From Lachnoclostridium sp. UBA3262 (GTDB taxonomy: Bacteria; Bacillota; Clostridia; Lachnospirales; Lachnospiraceae): a stretch of DNA of 41,940 nucleotides. A program made the translations under genes and the position numbers. Where the stretch lies: the NCBI GenBank assembly GCA_002362575.1, contig DEUM01000011.1:1-41940 (forward strand), written 5' to 3'. The notes beneath the pieces were generated by a model. It was given only the letters and a program-made list of their open reading frames with translations. It was not told the origin of the DNA and searched no databases. The stretch's first letter is position 1. Each line of letters opens with the position of its first letter. This document shows positions 1 through 8,333 of the stretch, one piece after another.

Positions 1-59
1 ACCGTTTACATTGATGATATAATCAAATGATTGAAAAAACAAAAAGGATGGTCAAAAGA

Positions 60-872
60 ATGAGGCAGTTTGTAAATAATTTCCGCAAATACACGTATTT
101 GCTGGGACAACTTGTCAAAAAGAATATAAAGCTACGCTACCGGCGTTCTTATCTGGGTATGTTGTGGACGTTGATTGAGCCGTTACTCACAATGATTGTC
201 CTGTCGGTTGTATTTGGAAGTATGCTGGGAAGAAACAGTACTGACGCTGCTTTCGACGGCGTCCCGTTTCCTGTTTATGTCCTGACCGGACGGCTGCTGT
301 ATTCTTTCTTTTCCTCGGCGACAAACAGTGCCATGAAGTCGATTCGTGTCAACGGAGCGATGATAAAAAAGGTATATGTGCCGAAATATATTTATCCGCT
401 TTCAGGAATTCTTGCAAACTTTGTAGTGTTTCTGATTTCCCTCGTCGTGCTGCTTGGTGTTATGATTTTCTTCCTTGCCACCGGAGACTATAAAGCGCCG
501 ATGAATGGGCATATGTTCATGTCTATTATTCCGCTAATCAATCTGTTTGTACTGGCGATGGGCGTTGGGATGGTTTTATCCACACTCTGTGTATTTTTCC
601 GGGATATTGAATATCTTTGGAGTGTTATGCTGATGTTAATTATGTACTGCAGTGCCATTTTCTATTTTGTAGATAAGATGAGCCCGGGAACACAGAAGCT
701 GGTAAAGCTGAATCCTTTATTTGGCGTAATCAATAACTTCCGGCGGGCATTTTTTGGACAGGCTTTTGATATGAATCTGCTTATATATACATCCGTCTTT
801 TCGGTGGTGACACTGATATTTGGACTGTTCATTTTTTATAAGAAGCAGGATTCCTTTATTTTGAATATTTAA
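60..872 (+). CDS. tagG: Teichoic acid/polysaccharide ABC exporter permease (TagG-like)
   Basis: ABC-2 type membrane subunit that would move an undecaprenyl-linked polymer across the cytoplasmic membrane together with the ATPase encoded just downstream. The protein has about six hydrophobic segments, a charged N-terminal tail and the RRSYLGMLWTLIEPL motif typical of TagG/Wzm/RfbA permeases. From the ATG at 60 it is 270 residues, normal for TagG. The frame is open from an ATG at 27, but a -10-like TATAAT at 18-23 would put the transcript start near 30, and AAAGGATGG lies correctly before the ATG at 60, so I prefer 60. The matching -35 would lie outside the window. It could carry teichoic acid or another ABC-exported polysaccharide. 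The tagD and tagB/F-type neighbours favour teichoic acid. Confidence 0.88.
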   Translation: MRQFVNNFRKYTYLLGQLVKKNIKLRYRRSYLGMLWTLIEPLLTMIVLSVVFGSMLGRNSTDAAFDGVPFPVYVLTGRLLYSFFSSATNSAMKSIRVNGAMIKKVYVPKYIYPLSGILANFVVFLISLVVLLGVMIFFLATGDYKAPMNGHMFMSIIPLINLFVLAMGVGMVLSTLCVFFRDIEYLWSVMLMLIMYCSAIFYFVDKMSPGTQKLVKLNPLFGVINNFRRAFFGQAFDMNLLIYTSVFSVVTLIFGLFIFYKKQDSFILNI

Positions 873-890
873 CAAAGAGGAGGAGCAGGA

Positions 891-1646
891 ATGGCGAAGC
901 GGCCTTTGGCGATGAAAATTGACCATGTGAGCATGAAGTTTAATCTCAGCTCAGAAAAGGTAGATAATATAAAAGAATATGTAATTAAGATGCTGAAGAA
1001 GGAGCTCATGTATCAGGAGTTCTGGGCGCTGCGCGATATCAATTTTGAAGTGCGCAGAGGAGACAGGCTGGGAATCATGGGACTGAACGGAGCCGGAAAG
1101 AGTACCCTGTTAAAGATTGTTTCCGGTGTGTTAAAGGCGACGGAAGGGACAGTTACGACAAACGGAAAGATTGCTCCGCTGTTGGAGCTGGGAGCTGGCT
1201 TTGACAGGCAGTATACGGGAAGTGAAAATATTTTCCTGTATGGCGCCATGCTTGGTTTTTCAAAAGAATTTTTACAGGAAAAATACGATGAAATTGTAGA
1301 GTTCTCAGAATTGGGCAGTTTCATTGACGTCCCGGTCAAGAACTACTCCTCCGGTATGAAGGCAAGACTTGGCTTTTCTGTGGCGACGATTGTAGAGCCG
1401 GAGATTCTTATTCTGGATGAGGTGTTGAGTGTGGGTGACGCCAAATTCAGAAAAAAATGTGAAAACCGTATACAAAGCATGTTTGACAAAGGAGTCACTG
1501 TGCTTTTTGTATCGCACTCGACCAGCCAGGTACTCCGGATGTGCAACAGAGGGATTCTCTTAGAGCAGGGAAGGCTGATTGCGCAGGGAACGGCAGAGGA
1601 CGTGGTCAGCTTTTATGAGGCAAAGATGAATGAAAATGAGAAATAA
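891..1646 (+). CDS. tagH: Teichoic acid/polysaccharide ABC exporter ATPase (TagH-like)
   Basis: ATP-binding partner of the TagG-like permease, cytoplasmic face of the membrane. Walker A GLNGAGKST lies at residues 64-72, the ABC signature SSGMK at about 152-156, Walker B ILILDE near 172-177, and the switch histidine in the VSHS motif follows. The extended N-terminal region before the first nucleotide-binding strand is typical of the TagH/Wzt/RfbB exporter branch. At 251 residues it lacks the long C-terminal extension of Bacillus TagH and the carbohydrate-binding domain of Wzt, so the sequence alone does not show which polymer it recognises. It starts 18 bases after tagG with an AGGAGGAGC ribosome binding site, so the two are almost certainly co-transcribed. 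Confidence 0.9.
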   Translation: MAKRPLAMKIDHVSMKFNLSSEKVDNIKEYVIKMLKKELMYQEFWALRDINFEVRRGDRLGIMGLNGAGKSTLLKIVSGVLKATEGTVTTNGKIAPLLELGAGFDRQYTGSENIFLYGAMLGFSKEFLQEKYDEIVEFSELGSFIDVPVKNYSSGMKARLGFSVATIVEPEILILDEVLSVGDAKFRKKCENRIQSMFDKGVTVLFVSHSTSQVLRMCNRGILLEQGRLIAQGTAEDVVSFYEAKMNENEK

Positions 1647-1703
1647 TTTTACGAGCAACGAAACCTTGAATACAAAGTTTCGATATTAAGGAGGAAAAAG
1701 GTA

Positions 1704-2096
1704 ATGAAAAAGGTTATTACTTACGGTACATTTGATTTGCTGCATGTAGGACACATCAATCTGCTCCGGCGTGCGAAGGCATTAGGAGACTATCTGATTG
1801 TTGTTGTTTCTTCGGATGAGTTCAATGCCGGAAAGGGAAAAAAGGCGTATCACTCTTTTGAGGACAGGAAGCAGATTCTGGAGGCAATCCGCTATGTGGA
1901 CGAGGTGCTTCCAGAGTACACATGGGAGCAGAAGATTGACGACGTCAAAAATAATGACGTAGATGTGTTTGTCATGGGAGATGACTGGAAAGGTAAATTT
2001 GATTTTCTGGAAGAATACTGCGAGGTTGTGTACCTTCCGAGAACCGAAGGCATTTCGACGACAAAGATTAAGGAAGACTTAAATATGAAAGAATGA
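1704..2096 (+). CDS. tagD: Glycerol-3-phosphate cytidylyltransferase
   Basis: Makes CDP-glycerol from CTP and sn-glycerol-3-phosphate in the cytoplasm, supplying glycerol-phosphate donors. The 130-residue length is exactly that of the family. GTFDLLHVGH at residues 8-17 carries the HxGH nucleotide-binding motif, and RTEGISTTKI near 113-122 is the RTxGISTT signature. An AAGGAGGAAAAAGG ribosome binding site precedes the ATG at 1704. The last codon overlaps the next gene, a glycerophosphotransferase, in an ATGA arrangement, which is consistent with translational coupling of donor synthesis and use. Confidence 0.95.
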   Translation: MKKVITYGTFDLLHVGHINLLRRAKALGDYLIVVVSSDEFNAGKGKKAYHSFEDRKQILEAIRYVDEVLPEYTWEQKIDDVKNNDVDVFVMGDDWKGKFDFLEEYCEVVYLPRTEGISTTKIKEDLNMKE

Positions 2097-3208
2097 TTAT
2101 GATAAAGAAAATTGGTTATTATGTATTTGCCGCATGTTTTACCGTATTCCGGTTATTTCCGGTAAAGCAGAGCAAGGTGTTTTTAGTGGCGACACACGAT
2201 GACAGCGATGAGGGAAATATAGGGATTGTGGCGGCGGCAATACGGGAAAAGATGCCGGAGAAGAGGCTGTACTTTTTGACAAAGAGGGATGGCATCCGCC
2301 ATCCATTTTCTTTTTTCTTTCATAAGGCATATCATCTGGCGACAGCGGGTACTATATTCTTAGATAATGTTTTTATGCCGATGGCTTTCACCCCGGTTTC
2401 TAAAAAGGTAAAGGTTGTCCAGCTCTGGCATGGCACGGAATCCGTCAAGAAATTTGGACAGGATGCAGATACCGGGGAGGTAAAAAGGCTGTCAAAGAAG
2501 GCGGACGAGAGAATTACGCATCTGATTGTCAATTCACAGAGGACAAAGAGACAGTATGCGGGGGCATTTGCTCTGCCGGAGGAGAGGGCTTATGTGCTTG
2601 GGCTTCCGCGAACCGATTTGATTCTGGATGACAGGCGTATGGAGGAAAAAAGGCAGCAGTTTTATGCAAAATATCCTGAACTGCGTGGAAAAAAATGCAC
2701 GCTGTATGCCCCTACATTTCGGGATAATGAGGTGGAGAATCCGTCTCTTGCGCTTGATCTGGAGAGCTTTCTTTCTGTTCTGGGAGAGGATGAAGTTTTG
2801 CTGCTCCGTCTGCACCCTCATGTATCGGCAAACTTTTCGGACAAAGAATGGGAGCGGTATGGGGGACGTGTGGTAAACGTATCGGCATATCCGGGAGTAA
2901 CGACTCTGCTTGCTGTCTCGGATTGTCTGATTAGCGACTATTCCTCTATTATATTTGAATACTGCCTGTTTGAGCGTCCGATGATTTTTTACGCTTATGA
3001 TTTGGAAGATTTTGAGCGGGATGGCAGGAGTTTTTATGAGGATTACGAAAATTTTGTACCGGGTCCGGTTGTCCGGAGCCAGAAAGAATTAGAGAAAGTG
3101 TGGCAGAGCGGATTTGCATATCGGGAGCGGGTTGCCGCTTTTCGGGCGGAAACTTATGAGTATCTGGATAAAAATGCCACAAAACGGCTTTTCGATTTGA
3201 TTTTTTGA
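2093..3208 (+). CDS. CDP-glycerol glycerophosphotransferase family protein (TagB/TagF-like)
   Basis: Predicted to transfer glycerol-phosphate from CDP-glycerol to a lipid-linked acceptor or growing polymer at the inner face of the membrane. Visible family motifs are LWHGTES around residue 111, YAPTFRD near 205, the LHPH segment, and SDYSSIIFEY near 281, which belong to the GT-B glycerophosphotransferase fold. The hydrophobic N-terminus (YYVFAACFTVFRLF) probably anchors it. At 371 residues it is the size of TagB-type primases rather than a full TagF polymerase, but length alone does not decide between priming and polymerising. It overlaps tagD by four bases, and a second ATG at 2099 is a possible start. 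A promoter for the next gene lies across its final codons. Confidence 0.85.
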   Translation: MIMIKKIGYYVFAACFTVFRLFPVKQSKVFLVATHDDSDEGNIGIVAAAIREKMPEKRLYFLTKRDGIRHPFSFFFHKAYHLATAGTIFLDNVFMPMAFTPVSKKVKVVQLWHGTESVKKFGQDADTGEVKRLSKKADERITHLIVNSQRTKRQYAGAFALPEERAYVLGLPRTDLILDDRRMEEKRQQFYAKYPELRGKKCTLYAPTFRDNEVENPSLALDLESFLSVLGEDEVLLLRLHPHVSANFSDKEWERYGGRVVNVSAYPGVTTLLAVSDCLISDYSSIIFEYCLFERPMIFYAYDLEDFERDGRSFYEDYENFVPGPVVRSQKELEKVWQSGFAYRERVAAFRAETYEYLDKNATKRLFDLIF

Positions 3209-3225
3209 AATAAATGGTATATAAT
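3197..3225 (+). promoter_or_regulatory. Sigma-A-type promoter for the LCP gene
   Basis: TTGATT at 3197-3202, a 17-base spacer, and TATAAT at 3220-3225. It overlaps the stop codon of the glycerophosphotransferase and leaves a leader of about 50 bases before the GTG at 3280. Confidence 0.75.
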
Positions 3226-3279
3226 AATTTGAAGCGTCTTAATAGGGGCAAATACAGTAAGAGATAACGGAGGTTAATT

Positions 3280-4791
3280 GTGAAGGTACTATTACAAAGA
3301 AAATTAAGTTTAGTGTTTCTAATTATACAGTTGTTAGCGTCAATTGCGATTTGCGGGCTGGCCATTTATGTCGAGTTTATTCCGACAAAATATATAGTAG
3401 CAGTGGCTGTTGTCTGCCTTGTGCTGCTGGCATATCAGTTTTTCAGCCAGCTGGCAGATTCCAGTTATATTATTGGGCGGGTATTGTGCGTGTTCTTCTG
3501 TGCGTTTTTTATCGGTGGAGGGTATTATGTGTACGACGCTTATGCGACCATGTCGGATATCGGCGGTGCAGAGACAAAGCTGGACATTATTTCCTTCTAT
3601 GTACTGAAGGATGATAAGGCACAGAGCATTGCGGATGCGAAGGATTATAAATATGGTATTCTGTCAGTGCATGACAGGGAGAATACGGATAAGGCGATGG
3701 CAGACGCCAAAAAGGAAGCCGGACAGGATTTAAAGACGCAGGAATATTCGGATATGGCGACTCTTGTGGATGCGCTGTATGCAAAGGAAGTACAGGTTAT
3801 TGTAGTTAATCAGGGCTTTTTGAGTCTGGTGGAGGAGCAATATAAGACATTTGGGGACGATACCAGAGAATTGGTGAAACATGAAATTGAGACGGTACTG
3901 GATAAGGAGCTGACACAGACGGATGTCACGACGAAACCGTTCAGTGTGTATATCAGCGGTATTGATAAATATGGAAGTATTAAACAGACGAGCCGGAGCG
4001 ATGTAAATGTCATTGCAACGATAAATCCGATTACGAAGAAGATACTTCTGACAACGACGCCGCGTGACTATTTTGTTCCGTTGTATGGGCCAAAAGGCAA
4101 GTCCGTGTCGGGCGGTGTGAGAGATAAATTGACGCATGCAGGTAACTTTGGTGTGGATTGTTCGCTGAGTACACTTGAAAAACTGTATGATATCGACATT
4201 GATTATTATGTCAGAGTGAATTTTACCAGCTTGAAGAAAATTGTAGACCTGCTCGGTGGTGTGGAGGTATACTCGGATTCTGATTTCATTTCTGACTGGG
4301 GACCGCATGGAGCGGGAACACATTATAAGTTTAAGAAGGGCTATAATAAGGTAAATGGTAAGAAAGCGTTAGCCTTCTGCCGTGAGCGTCATCATTTTGC
4401 AAATGGTGACCACCAGCGTGGACGAAACCATCAGCATATGATTGAGGCGATTTTAAATAAGGCAATGTCTCCGTCTGTTTTACAGAATTTCTCGAGCCTT
4501 TTGAAGGAGTCGAAGAAGATGTTCCAGACGAGTATGTCAACGAAGAAGATTGTATCGCTCTGTAATATGCAGCTCGATGATATGGCGAGATGGAAGATTT
4601 CCTACGCCAATGCAGAGGGAACCGGTTCGAAATCAACGACGTATTCCATGCCGTCACTTCGTGCCTATGTATGCATACCGAATCAGGACTCTATAAATAA
4701 AATAACGAAGAAGATTAAAAAAGTCATGAAAGAGACAGAAGCTGACATTGAGGATGATAAAAAAGATTCGGATAAGGCTGATTCAGAATAA
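3280..4791 (+). CDS. LytR-CpsA-Psr (LCP) family glycopolymer-peptidoglycan ligase
   Basis: LCP enzymes move teichoic acid or capsule from the undecaprenyl-pyrophosphate carrier onto peptidoglycan on the outer face of the membrane. The protein starts with three hydrophobic segments within roughly residues 8-85, then an extracellular region of about 150 residues resembling the accessory N-terminal domain of CpsA/LytR proteins, then the LCP domain from about residue 235. The domain includes TTTPRDYFVP (about 258) and the arginine-rich ALAFCRERHHF and DHQRGRNHQ motifs that bind the pyrophosphate. The C-terminus is a charged Asp/Lys tail. A GTG start at 3280 is supported by an ACGGAGGT site six bases upstream. 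It has its own promoter, and a hairpin follows the gene. The substrate is presumably the polymer made by the surrounding genes. Confidence 0.92.
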   Translation: MKVLLQRKLSLVFLIIQLLASIAICGLAIYVEFIPTKYIVAVAVVCLVLLAYQFFSQLADSSYIIGRVLCVFFCAFFIGGGYYVYDAYATMSDIGGAETKLDIISFYVLKDDKAQSIADAKDYKYGILSVHDRENTDKAMADAKKEAGQDLKTQEYSDMATLVDALYAKEVQVIVVNQGFLSLVEEQYKTFGDDTRELVKHEIETVLDKELTQTDVTTKPFSVYISGIDKYGSIKQTSRSDVNVIATINPITKKILLTTTPRDYFVPLYGPKGKSVSGGVRDKLTHAGNFGVDCSLSTLEKLYDIDIDYYVRVNFTSLKKIVDLLGGVEVYSDSDFISDWGPHGAGTHYKFKKGYNKVNGKKALAFCRERHHFANGDHQRGRNHQHMIEAILNKAMSPSVLQNFSSLLKESKKMFQTSMSTKKIVSLCNMQLDDMARWKISYANAEGTGSKSTTYSMPSLRAYVCIPNQDSINKITKKIKKVMKETEADIEDDKKDSDKADSE

Positions 4792-4830
4792 AAACAAAGC
4801 CCGGTGGCAGCACCGGCAGAGATAAAGACA

Positions 4831-4856
4831 AAACGACCGCTTTTGCGGTCGTTTGT
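4831..4856 (+). terminator. Hairpin, probable (possibly leaky) terminator
   Basis: Perfect 10-base stem AAACGACCGC / GCGGTCGTTT at 4831-4840 and 4845-4854 with a TTTT loop, ending in a short T-rich run. A smaller CCGGTG/CACCGG hairpin sits just before it at 4801-4816. The T tract is weak and I see no promoter before the next gene at 4907, so read-through may be important. Confidence 0.6.
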
Positions 4857-4906
4857 TGCAGAAGGAGATAGGAATGGGGCGATAAGTCCCGGAAGGGAGA
4901 TTGTAT

Positions 4907-6154
4907 ATGCAGCAAAGAACAATTGCATTTTCACCACCTGATATATCGGAGGAGGAAATCCGGGAGGTTGCCGATACGCTACGCTCAGGCTGGATTACAA
5001 CTGGCCCGAAGACAAAACAGTTTGAGCGGGATATAGCAGATTTCTGTCATACGGAAAGGGCAGTCTGCTTAAATTCCGCGACGGCAGGAATGGAAATGAC
5101 ACTGCGGTTATTTGGAATCGGGCCGGGGGATGAGGTCATTACCTCCGCTTACACATACACGGCGACGGCAAGCGCTATATGTCATACCGGTGCGGTTCCG
5201 GTTCTCGTAGATGTGGGCAGAGACAGTTATGAGATGGACTACGAGGCGCTGGAACGGGCAGTTACACCGAGGACGAAGGCGGTTGTGCCGGTGGATATTG
5301 CTGGTGTAATGTGTGATTATGACCGGGTACGCCGGATTGTAGAAGAAAAGAAAGGCATGTTTGTGCCGGGAGATAATACATATCAGCGGGCCATGGGAAG
5401 AATACTTATTATGGCAGATTCGGCACATGGTTTTGGCGCTTGCCGGAATGGCTTAATGAGTGGAAAAATGGCAGATTTTACGGTTTTTTCCTTTCACGCA
5501 GTAAAAAACCTGACGACAGCGGAAGGTGGAGCTGTGACATGGCAGGAGCTTCCGGGTGTCGATTCGGAGAAGATTTACCGCGAGTATATGCTCCTTTCCC
5601 TTCATGGACAGTCGAAGGATGCGTTGGCAAAGACAAAGCTTGGGGCGTGGGAGTATGATATTGTGGCTCCTGCTTATAAATGCAATATGACTGACATTAT
5701 GGCTTCGATTGGACTTGTTCAGTTAAAGCGGTATCCGGAGCTTTTAGAACGCCGGAAACAGGTTGTGGAGCGGTATGAAAGAGGGCTCGCCAAGATTAAC
5801 AGTAAAATGAAAAAGTACCGTTTGACGAGTCTTGTTCATGATACAGACGCGGCGGCTTCGAGCAGGCATTTGTTTCTGATGAGAATACAGGGGGCCGGTG
5901 TGGAGGAAAGAAATGAAATAATCGAGGCGCTGGCGGAGAGAGGAGTGGCGACGAATGTTCACTATAAACCGCTTCCTCTTCTGAGCGCTTACCGGAACAT
6001 GGGATTTGACAGCAAGGATTATCCAAATGCCTGTGCAATGTATGAAAATGAAATTACTCTGCCTCTCCATACGAAGCTGAGTGATGAGGATGTAGATTAT
6101 GTACTGCAATGTTTAGAGGAGACGCTTATATCCTTAGAGGGGAGGCGGCTGTGA
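4907..6154 (+). CDS. DegT/DnrJ/EryC1/StrS-family sugar aminotransferase
   Basis: PLP-dependent aminotransferase that converts a nucleotide-linked keto-sugar into an amino-sugar. In this locus a plausible substrate is the 4-keto product of the CapD/PglF-type dehydratase at 36779. The PLP lysine is K200 in SFHAVKNLTTAEGGA, which matches the family consensus HATKN(L/I). The N-terminal GWITTGPKT and the TASAICHTGAVPVLVDV region are also characteristic. The ATG at 4907 has a GGAAGGGAGA site seven bases upstream. A TTG two codons earlier keeps the frame open but is less likely. The protein has 415 residues, slightly longer than the usual 370-400. It overlaps the following sugar transferase gene, so the two are probably translationally coupled. 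The precise sugar cannot be read from the sequence. Confidence 0.9.
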   Translation: MQQRTIAFSPPDISEEEIREVADTLRSGWITTGPKTKQFERDIADFCHTERAVCLNSATAGMEMTLRLFGIGPGDEVITSAYTYTATASAICHTGAVPVLVDVGRDSYEMDYEALERAVTPRTKAVVPVDIAGVMCDYDRVRRIVEEKKGMFVPGDNTYQRAMGRILIMADSAHGFGACRNGLMSGKMADFTVFSFHAVKNLTTAEGGAVTWQELPGVDSEKIYREYMLLSLHGQSKDALAKTKLGAWEYDIVAPAYKCNMTDIMASIGLVQLKRYPELLERRKQVVERYERGLAKINSKMKKYRLTSLVHDTDAAASSRHLFLMRIQGAGVEERNEIIEALAERGVATNVHYKPLPLLSAYRNMGFDSKDYPNACAMYENEITLPLHTKLSDEDVDYVLQCLEETLISLEGRRL

Positions 6155-6834
6155 GAAAGTGGGAGAAGCTGCCGGCATCCATGAGGACCAAGGCGGTAAG
6201 GCCGTACTATGAGCGCTTGAGGGAGCACAGGATGTCATTGGGGATAAAACGCCTTCTGGATATTTTGTTATCGGGAATCCTGTTTGTTGTCCTGTTTCCA
6301 TTTATGCTTATCATTGCGATTGTAGTCGGCACTACCTCGCGGGGCGGCATATTTTTCTGTCAGGAGCGTGTCACGACTTACGGCAGGAAATTTAAGATTA
6401 TAAAATTCCGGACAATGGTTGCCGATGCCGAGAAAAGGGGCAGTCAGGTAACGACGGAGAGTGACGTCAGGGTGACGAAAGCAGGGCGATTTCTGAGAAA
6501 GGCACGGCTGGATGAGCTGCCACAGCTTATCAACATTCTCAAAGGCGATATGTCGATTGTCGGGACGAGGCCGGAGGTGCCGCGCTATGTGGAGCAATAT
6601 ACGCCGGAAATGATGGCGACGCTGCTTCTGCCTGCCGGGGTAACGTCGAAGGCAAGTATTGAGTATAAGGATGAGGAACGTCTTCTCTCGGCGGGTGAGA
6701 ATGTGGATGAAATCTATGTGGGGCAGGTTCTGCCGGGGAAGATGAAGTATAATCTGGAATATTTGTGGGAGTATTCATTGGGGAAGGATTTACTGCTCAT
6801 GGTGAGGACCGTGCTGGCAGTATGGAGGTCATAG
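6151..6834 (+). CDS. Undecaprenyl-phosphate sugar phosphotransferase (bacterial sugar transferase family)
   Basis: Monotopic membrane enzyme that starts a repeat unit by moving a sugar-1-phosphate from a UDP-sugar to undecaprenyl phosphate (PF02397 family, as in PglC and EpsL). One hydrophobic re-entrant helix is visible at about residues 35-60, followed by FRTM, the RKARLDELPQL motif with its catalytic region, and SIVGTRPEVPRYV. This is the small single-domain form. A GTG at 6151 overlapping the upstream TGA, with GGGGAGG before it, is a better start than the in-frame ATG at 6109 inside the aminotransferase; it gives 227 residues. The preceding aminotransferase gene suggests the primed sugar is an amino-deoxy sugar such as bacillosamine or a relative, but this is inference. 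Confidence 0.9.
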   Translation: MRKWEKLPASMRTKAVRPYYERLREHRMSLGIKRLLDILLSGILFVVLFPFMLIIAIVVGTTSRGGIFFCQERVTTYGRKFKIIKFRTMVADAEKRGSQVTTESDVRVTKAGRFLRKARLDELPQLINILKGDMSIVGTRPEVPRYVEQYTPEMMATLLLPAGVTSKASIEYKDEERLLSAGENVDEIYVGQVLPGKMKYNLEYLWEYSLGKDLLLMVRTVLAVWRS

Positions 6835-8315
6835 GCTTGATAGGGAAATTACAGGATATGTTTATCAGTCTGCTGAGTCCATGGATTCCGATCGTGGGGA
6901 AGCTTAGCGACAAAGTAAAATACGGGATGATAACGGGATGCTTTTTTGCGGACTTGGTATTGTTCTGCATTGTGCGGTATGTGCTGCACAGGGAGAGCTA
7001 TTTTTACAATACTGTCTGTGGAATCGTCCTTATGATTGCCATTGCGATTTTGTCGCTGGACCGTTCACTGGTAAGGGTTCACTGGCGGCGTTCGATGTGG
7101 ATTGCGTGGTTTGGCATGTGCATTGTATTCACGGTATCGGATGTGATTGTGCCAAAAAAAATGTGCGGACTTGGCATTGTGCTTGCTCTGGTTTTTACGG
7201 CTGTCTTTTTTGTATGGCAGAATCATACAAGGAAAGATTTGCTCTGGAAGTGTTTTAAAGACGCGGTCAAGCTTGCTTTCTGGATTATGGCGGTAATATC
7301 ATTTTTATTCCGTCCACTGTATGCAGGAGGGCGATATGCGGGGATTTTTACGAACCCGAATACGTTTGCCCTGTATCTGTACATTATATTTGCTGTCTAT
7401 ATGTCAGATCTGGACTGGATTGTGGAAACAGGAAAGCACTGGAAGCGTTGTCTGCCTACTTATATTAGTCTGGCACTTGTTGTATTTTATCTGGTATTGA
7501 CGCAGGCACGTACTTCGATTATAACTGTCGGCTGTATTTTTGCCTTATGGCTGGGGTTCCGGATTTATTCCGGAAGAAAGTTGCATTTGTGGAAATCTTT
7601 TGTTAAGAATCTTGTAATTGTAACGGCGGCAGTATGTTTATTATATCCGGTGTATTATGCCGGAGTGTCATATATACCGGGAAAGATTGGGAGACCTCTT
7701 ATATTTGCAGGGGAAACACTGTATCTTTCGGACGGAAGCAAGATTGAGGATTACGGGGAGACCGTGATTGCTGAGTCGGTCGGCGTGGAGTCGGCGCAGG
7801 TGAAAGATTCGTCGGAATCGAAGAAGCAGGCCGGTATGCCGGGCAATGCGATGGAGAGATTCTGGTATGTATTAGAGAATACAAAAGGACTAAACTCCCT
7901 GACAAGCGGGCGTATTGACATTTATAAGGGATATGCCACGAAGCTGAATTATAAGGGGCATAAAAATGTTTCTCTCGTCATTAATGGAAAAAAGAAAAGC
8001 CATGCGCATAATAACTGGCTTCAATTCGGTTACACATATGGTATACTCAGTATGTTCTTTTATGGAATTATTACCGTTTTAGCGGTCGGATTTTCCATGA
8101 AGTTCTACATAAAGCGGCAGAGAAAAAATGCGACCTATGCGTTTTTGATTCCGGCTATTTGTATCGGCTTTGTTGTGGCGACGCTGGCTGAGTGTCTGTT
8201 TTTGCCGTTTGAGGTATTTCCGGCGTTTGCTTTCTGGTTTGCCTTTGGAGATTTGTTCGTCAAAAAGGTGCCGAAAAATAAATTTTTGCAGGAGTTAGAG
8301 GAGAAAAATCTGTAA
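6822..8315 (+). CDS. O-antigen polymerase/ligase-like membrane protein (Wzy/WaaL type)
   Basis: Multi-spanning membrane protein of about 497 residues with roughly a dozen hydrophobic segments. A large extracytoplasmic loop (about residues 285-410) contains SGRIDIYKG and ends in SHAHNNWLQFGYTYGILSM, the histidine/asparagine motif of the Wzy_C/O-antigen ligase family. Such proteins polymerise or transfer lipid-linked oligosaccharides on the outer face of the membrane. It is not possible to tell polymerase from ligase by sequence. In a Gram-positive it would more likely be a polymerase or a protein-glycan ligase. The start is taken at the ATG at 6822, which overlaps the sugar transferase by 13 bases; an alternative ATG lies at 6858. 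It is closely packed with its neighbours in one operon. Confidence 0.82.
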   Translation: MEVIGLIGKLQDMFISLLSPWIPIVGKLSDKVKYGMITGCFFADLVLFCIVRYVLHRESYFYNTVCGIVLMIAIAILSLDRSLVRVHWRRSMWIAWFGMCIVFTVSDVIVPKKMCGLGIVLALVFTAVFFVWQNHTRKDLLWKCFKDAVKLAFWIMAVISFLFRPLYAGGRYAGIFTNPNTFALYLYIIFAVYMSDLDWIVETGKHWKRCLPTYISLALVVFYLVLTQARTSIITVGCIFALWLGFRIYSGRKLHLWKSFVKNLVIVTAAVCLLYPVYYAGVSYIPGKIGRPLIFAGETLYLSDGSKIEDYGETVIAESVGVESAQVKDSSESKKQAGMPGNAMERFWYVLENTKGLNSLTSGRIDIYKGYATKLNYKGHKNVSLVINGKKKSHAHNNWLQFGYTYGILSMFFYGIITVLAVGFSMKFYIKRQRKNATYAFLIPAICIGFVVATLAECLFLPFEVFPAFAFWFAFGDLFVKKVPKNKFLQELEEKNL

Positions 8316-8333
8316 GAAAGGAGGAGAGTAGAG

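Noticed and set aside
3730..4323. Minus-strand open frame of 197 codons opposite the LCP gene
   Set aside because: Antisense shadow; composition rich in His, Arg and Ile as expected from reversed codons, and no ribosome binding site.
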